This document shows positions 5,843 through 7,295 of a stretch of 7,295 nt of DNA, in pieces. How positions within the stretch are numbered: position 1 is the stretch's first letter; every line of letters starts with the position of its first letter. The notes beneath the pieces are model-generated. The model saw only the letters and a list, made by a program, of their open reading frames with translations, had not been told where the DNA came from and did not search any database. The DNA lies in NCBI GenBank assembly GCA_022599995.1, contig JAHZLG010000169.1, forward strand, positions 1-7,295. The letters are read 5' to 3'. Both the position numbers and the translations under genes were made by a program. Origin of the DNA: Alphaproteobacteria bacterium. GTDB taxonomy: Bacteria > Pseudomonadota > Alphaproteobacteria > CBDBCS01 > JAHZLG01.

Positions 5843-5990
5843 GCCCTGCGCTGTGATTCTCCGCGCTGTGCGCCGCCGCGTTGTAATTCCTCGCACTGTG
5901 CCCCCCGTGTGGTGATTCTCCGCACTGTGCGCCCTGCGCTGTGATTCTTCGCACTGTGCGCCCCGTGTGGTGATTCTCCGCCCTGCTCCT
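5831..5990. repeat. Tandem array of about 29-bp units after aroC
   Basis: Five units are visible: 5831-5859, 5860-5889 (30 bases), 5890-5918, 5919-5947 and 5948-5976, followed by a decayed part unit to about 5990. Each begins with a form of YCGCACTGTGCG, an odd palindrome (CGCAC-T-GTGCG in the best copies), and ends with a form of GTGATTC. The second half alternates between a GCGCTGTGATTC form (units 1, 4, and a variant in 2) and a GTGTGGTGATTC form (units 3 and 5). The aroC stop TGA (5840-5842) lies in unit 1. No poly-T terminator is seen in or after the array. The remaining bases to 6045 hold no gene I can support. Confidence 0.9.
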
Positions 5991-6029
5991 TCGCACCCCC
6001 TGCACTCCCCCCGTGACCCTCCAAACCTG

Positions 6030-6035
6030 AAGAGG
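6030..6035 (+). promoter_or_regulatory. Ribosome binding site supporting a TTG start
   Basis: AAGAGG lies ten bases before TTG at 6046. The surrounding AACCT-GAAG-AGGTT (6024-6037) can form a 5-bp hairpin that would partly cover this site, which is suggestive but weak. Confidence 0.45.
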
Positions 6036-6045
6036 TTGTATCCCG

Positions 6046-7295
6046 TTGGGCAAAAAGGCTTTCTCCCCCTCAGCGTTGCTGACCTACGGGCTGGCACTCG
6101 TGATGTGCATCGTCGCCGGGTGCGGGGTGCTGGGCGTGTTTCTGCCCGCGACGGGCTACCATCCCGGGCTGAGCATGCAATTGCCCTCGGTCTACACCGC
6201 CGCCGGGCACCTGCTGCCGAGCTTTCTTACCCCCGTCCATGCGGTGATGGTCTCCCCCGCCTTGGCAACCAGTGTCGGGAAAGCCGTGCTGATCGGCACG
6301 ATGGCAACCGCCTTCTCGCTGTTGCTGACCTTCATGATGCTGGCCTACCTGCACCGCCAAATGTACGCCGTGCAAGTGATCCTCTCCCCCGTGCTCGCCA
6401 TGCCGCACGTGGCGATTGCCGCTGGGTTGGTGTTCTTGTTCTCCCCGTCGGGATGGGCTGCCCGTGTTACCGAAGCCCTGCTGGGCACCGCAACCGTGTC
6501 CCCCCTACGCGAAATGATCCAAGCCCTTTGGGTGTCACCCGACCCATGGGGCATTACCGCCATCTTGGTGCTGATCATCAAAGAAACCGCCTTCTTGCTG
6601 TTCGTCGCCCTCGCCGCCGTGAATCGACCGCAAATGAAGCGGCAAGAACAGATCGCCTTGACGCTGGGCTATCCAGCATCGAGCGTGTTCTGGCGGGTGC
6701 TCGCCCCCGAATTATATGCCAAGCTCCGACTGGGGGTCATTGCGGTGCTCTGCTATGGGGTGTCGCAGGTCGAGGTGAATGCGGTCGCCTCGACCAGTCT
6801 GCCGCCTACCCTCGGCGTGCGGGTGCTGCAGTGGTACGACGACCCCGACTTGCTGAATCAATATGTCGCGGCTGCCGCAGCTGCCCTGCAGGTGTTTGTC
6901 GTCGCCTGCGTGGTGAGTGCCTGGATTGTTGCGGGCAAGATCGTCCGAATTGGGCATCGGTTTTGGTCGGTCTCCGTGCCGCAGCTGGGGCGCGAATCCC
7001 ACCACGTGCGGCACGTTCCCGCCCTCATGCATCTTCGCCCTTTCCGCCGAGTCCCGCATATCCGGCGGCACTACCGCAACCTTATCAGTCGCGCCCTGAG
7101 GTTTGTCACCGAGACCATCCCAATCTGGGGATCGCGCGTCACCTTCGGCGTGCTGGTCACCCTCGCCGTGATGAGCAGTGTCGGGATGGCGATCTGGTCA
7201 ATATCAGGACGGTGGTCATATCCGTCGGTTGCGCCGACCCTCTACTCGGCAAAGTACTGGCAGAAAGCCGAAATATGGCTGGTGGCGTTCAATAC
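6046..7295 (+). CDS. ABC transporter permease, YnjC family (two-domain), cut by window edge
   Basis: This is an inner-membrane permease of the binding-protein-dependent type, resembling YnjC of the uncharacterised E. coli YnjBCD importer (substrate not established). 416 codons are visible and open to the edge. Hydrophobic segments lie at about 12-33, 74-105, 110-135, 160-190, 223-245 and 270-300, then a new one at about 360-385 that begins the second permease domain. The EAA-type cytoplasmic loop, with EQIALTLGYPASSVFWRVLAPEL at about 201-223, contacts the ATPase. Family-like stretches are LSPVLAMPHVA, FLFSPSGWAAR, DPWGI, KETAFLL and LPPTLGVRVLQWYDDPDL. The frame opens after a stop at 6028-6030 and has no early ATG. 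TTG at 6046 gives a basic N-terminus (MGKKAFSPSALL) before the first helix and has AAGAGG upstream. TTG at 6076 is possible but would trim the positive end. The partner ATPase and binding-protein genes are not in the window. It is separated from aroC by the repeat array. Confidence 0.85.
   Translation, partial: MGKKAFSPSALLTYGLALVMCIVAGCGVLGVFLPATGYHPGLSMQLPSVYTAAGHLLPSFLTPVHAVMVSPALATSVGKAVLIGTMATAFSLLLTFMMLAYLHRQMYAVQVILSPVLAMPHVAIAAGLVFLFSPSGWAARVTEALLGTATVSPLREMIQALWVSPDPWGITAILVLIIKETAFLLFVALAAVNRPQMKRQEQIALTLGYPASSVFWRVLAPELYAKLRLGVIAVLCYGVSQVEVNAVASTSLPPTLGVRVLQWYDDPDLLNQYVAAAAAALQVFVVACVVSAWIVAGKIVRIGHRFWSVSVPQLGRESHHVRHVPALMHLRPFRRVPHIRRHYRNLISRALRFVTETIPIWGSRVTFGVLVTLAVMSSVGMAIWSISGRWSYPSVAPTLYSAKYWQKAEIWLVAFN

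Noticed and set aside
5683..6097. Minus-strand frames of 113-140 residues with repeated RITTRGAQCEE-like peptides
   Set aside because: The peptide repeats are the 29-bp DNA array read in reverse, and the frames overlap the aroC 3' end.

Overview
The window reads as chromosomal DNA of a GC-rich proteobacterium, most likely an alphaproteobacterium. This rests on the protein sequences (a GltD with the motif CSQCGVPYCQIHCPLGNNIPDW, and a FabI and AroC of alphaproteobacterial type) and on fabI lying directly upstream of aroC. The genus cannot be named from the sequence. Placement in the Rhodospirillales/Acetobacterales is only a weak impression.

Layout. (1) Positions 1-1522, minus strand: the N-terminal third of gltB, the large (glutaminase/synthase) subunit of NADPH-dependent glutamate synthase, cut by the window edge. 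(2) 1523-1866: a 344-base spacer with no gene. It holds a 16-C homopolymer, a G-rich block and an array of short palindromic repeats. (3) 1867-3336, minus strand: gltD, the flavin/iron-sulphur small subunit, transcribed before gltB. (4) 3337-3697: the divergent control region between gltD and fabI. It has a good minus-strand promoter, two perfect inverted repeats with a common core (TGTCAAT-N3-ATTGACA) whose centres are 51 bp apart, and a plus-strand promoter for fabI. (5) 3698-4510 fabI and 4526-5842 aroC, plus strand, 15 bases apart and probably one operon. (6) 5831-5990: five tandem units of about 29 bp that begin inside the last codons of aroC. (7) 6046-7295, plus strand: the first part of a two-domain ABC transporter permease of the YnjC family, probably starting at TTG and cut by the right edge.

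How the genes work together. GltD passes NADPH electrons through FAD and Fe-S clusters to GltB, which makes two glutamates from glutamine and 2-oxoglutarate. FabI completes each fatty-acid elongation cycle and AroC makes chorismate for aromatic compounds. These are housekeeping genes, and no defence system, phage or insertion sequence is visible.

The unusual content lies in the non-coding DNA and in low-complexity insertions: two unrelated arrays of short palindromes, each taking in the stop codon of the upstream gene; simple-sequence tracts in and next to gltD/gltB; a twin operator-like pair; and an insertion of about 52 residues in chorismate synthase near its C-terminal signature.
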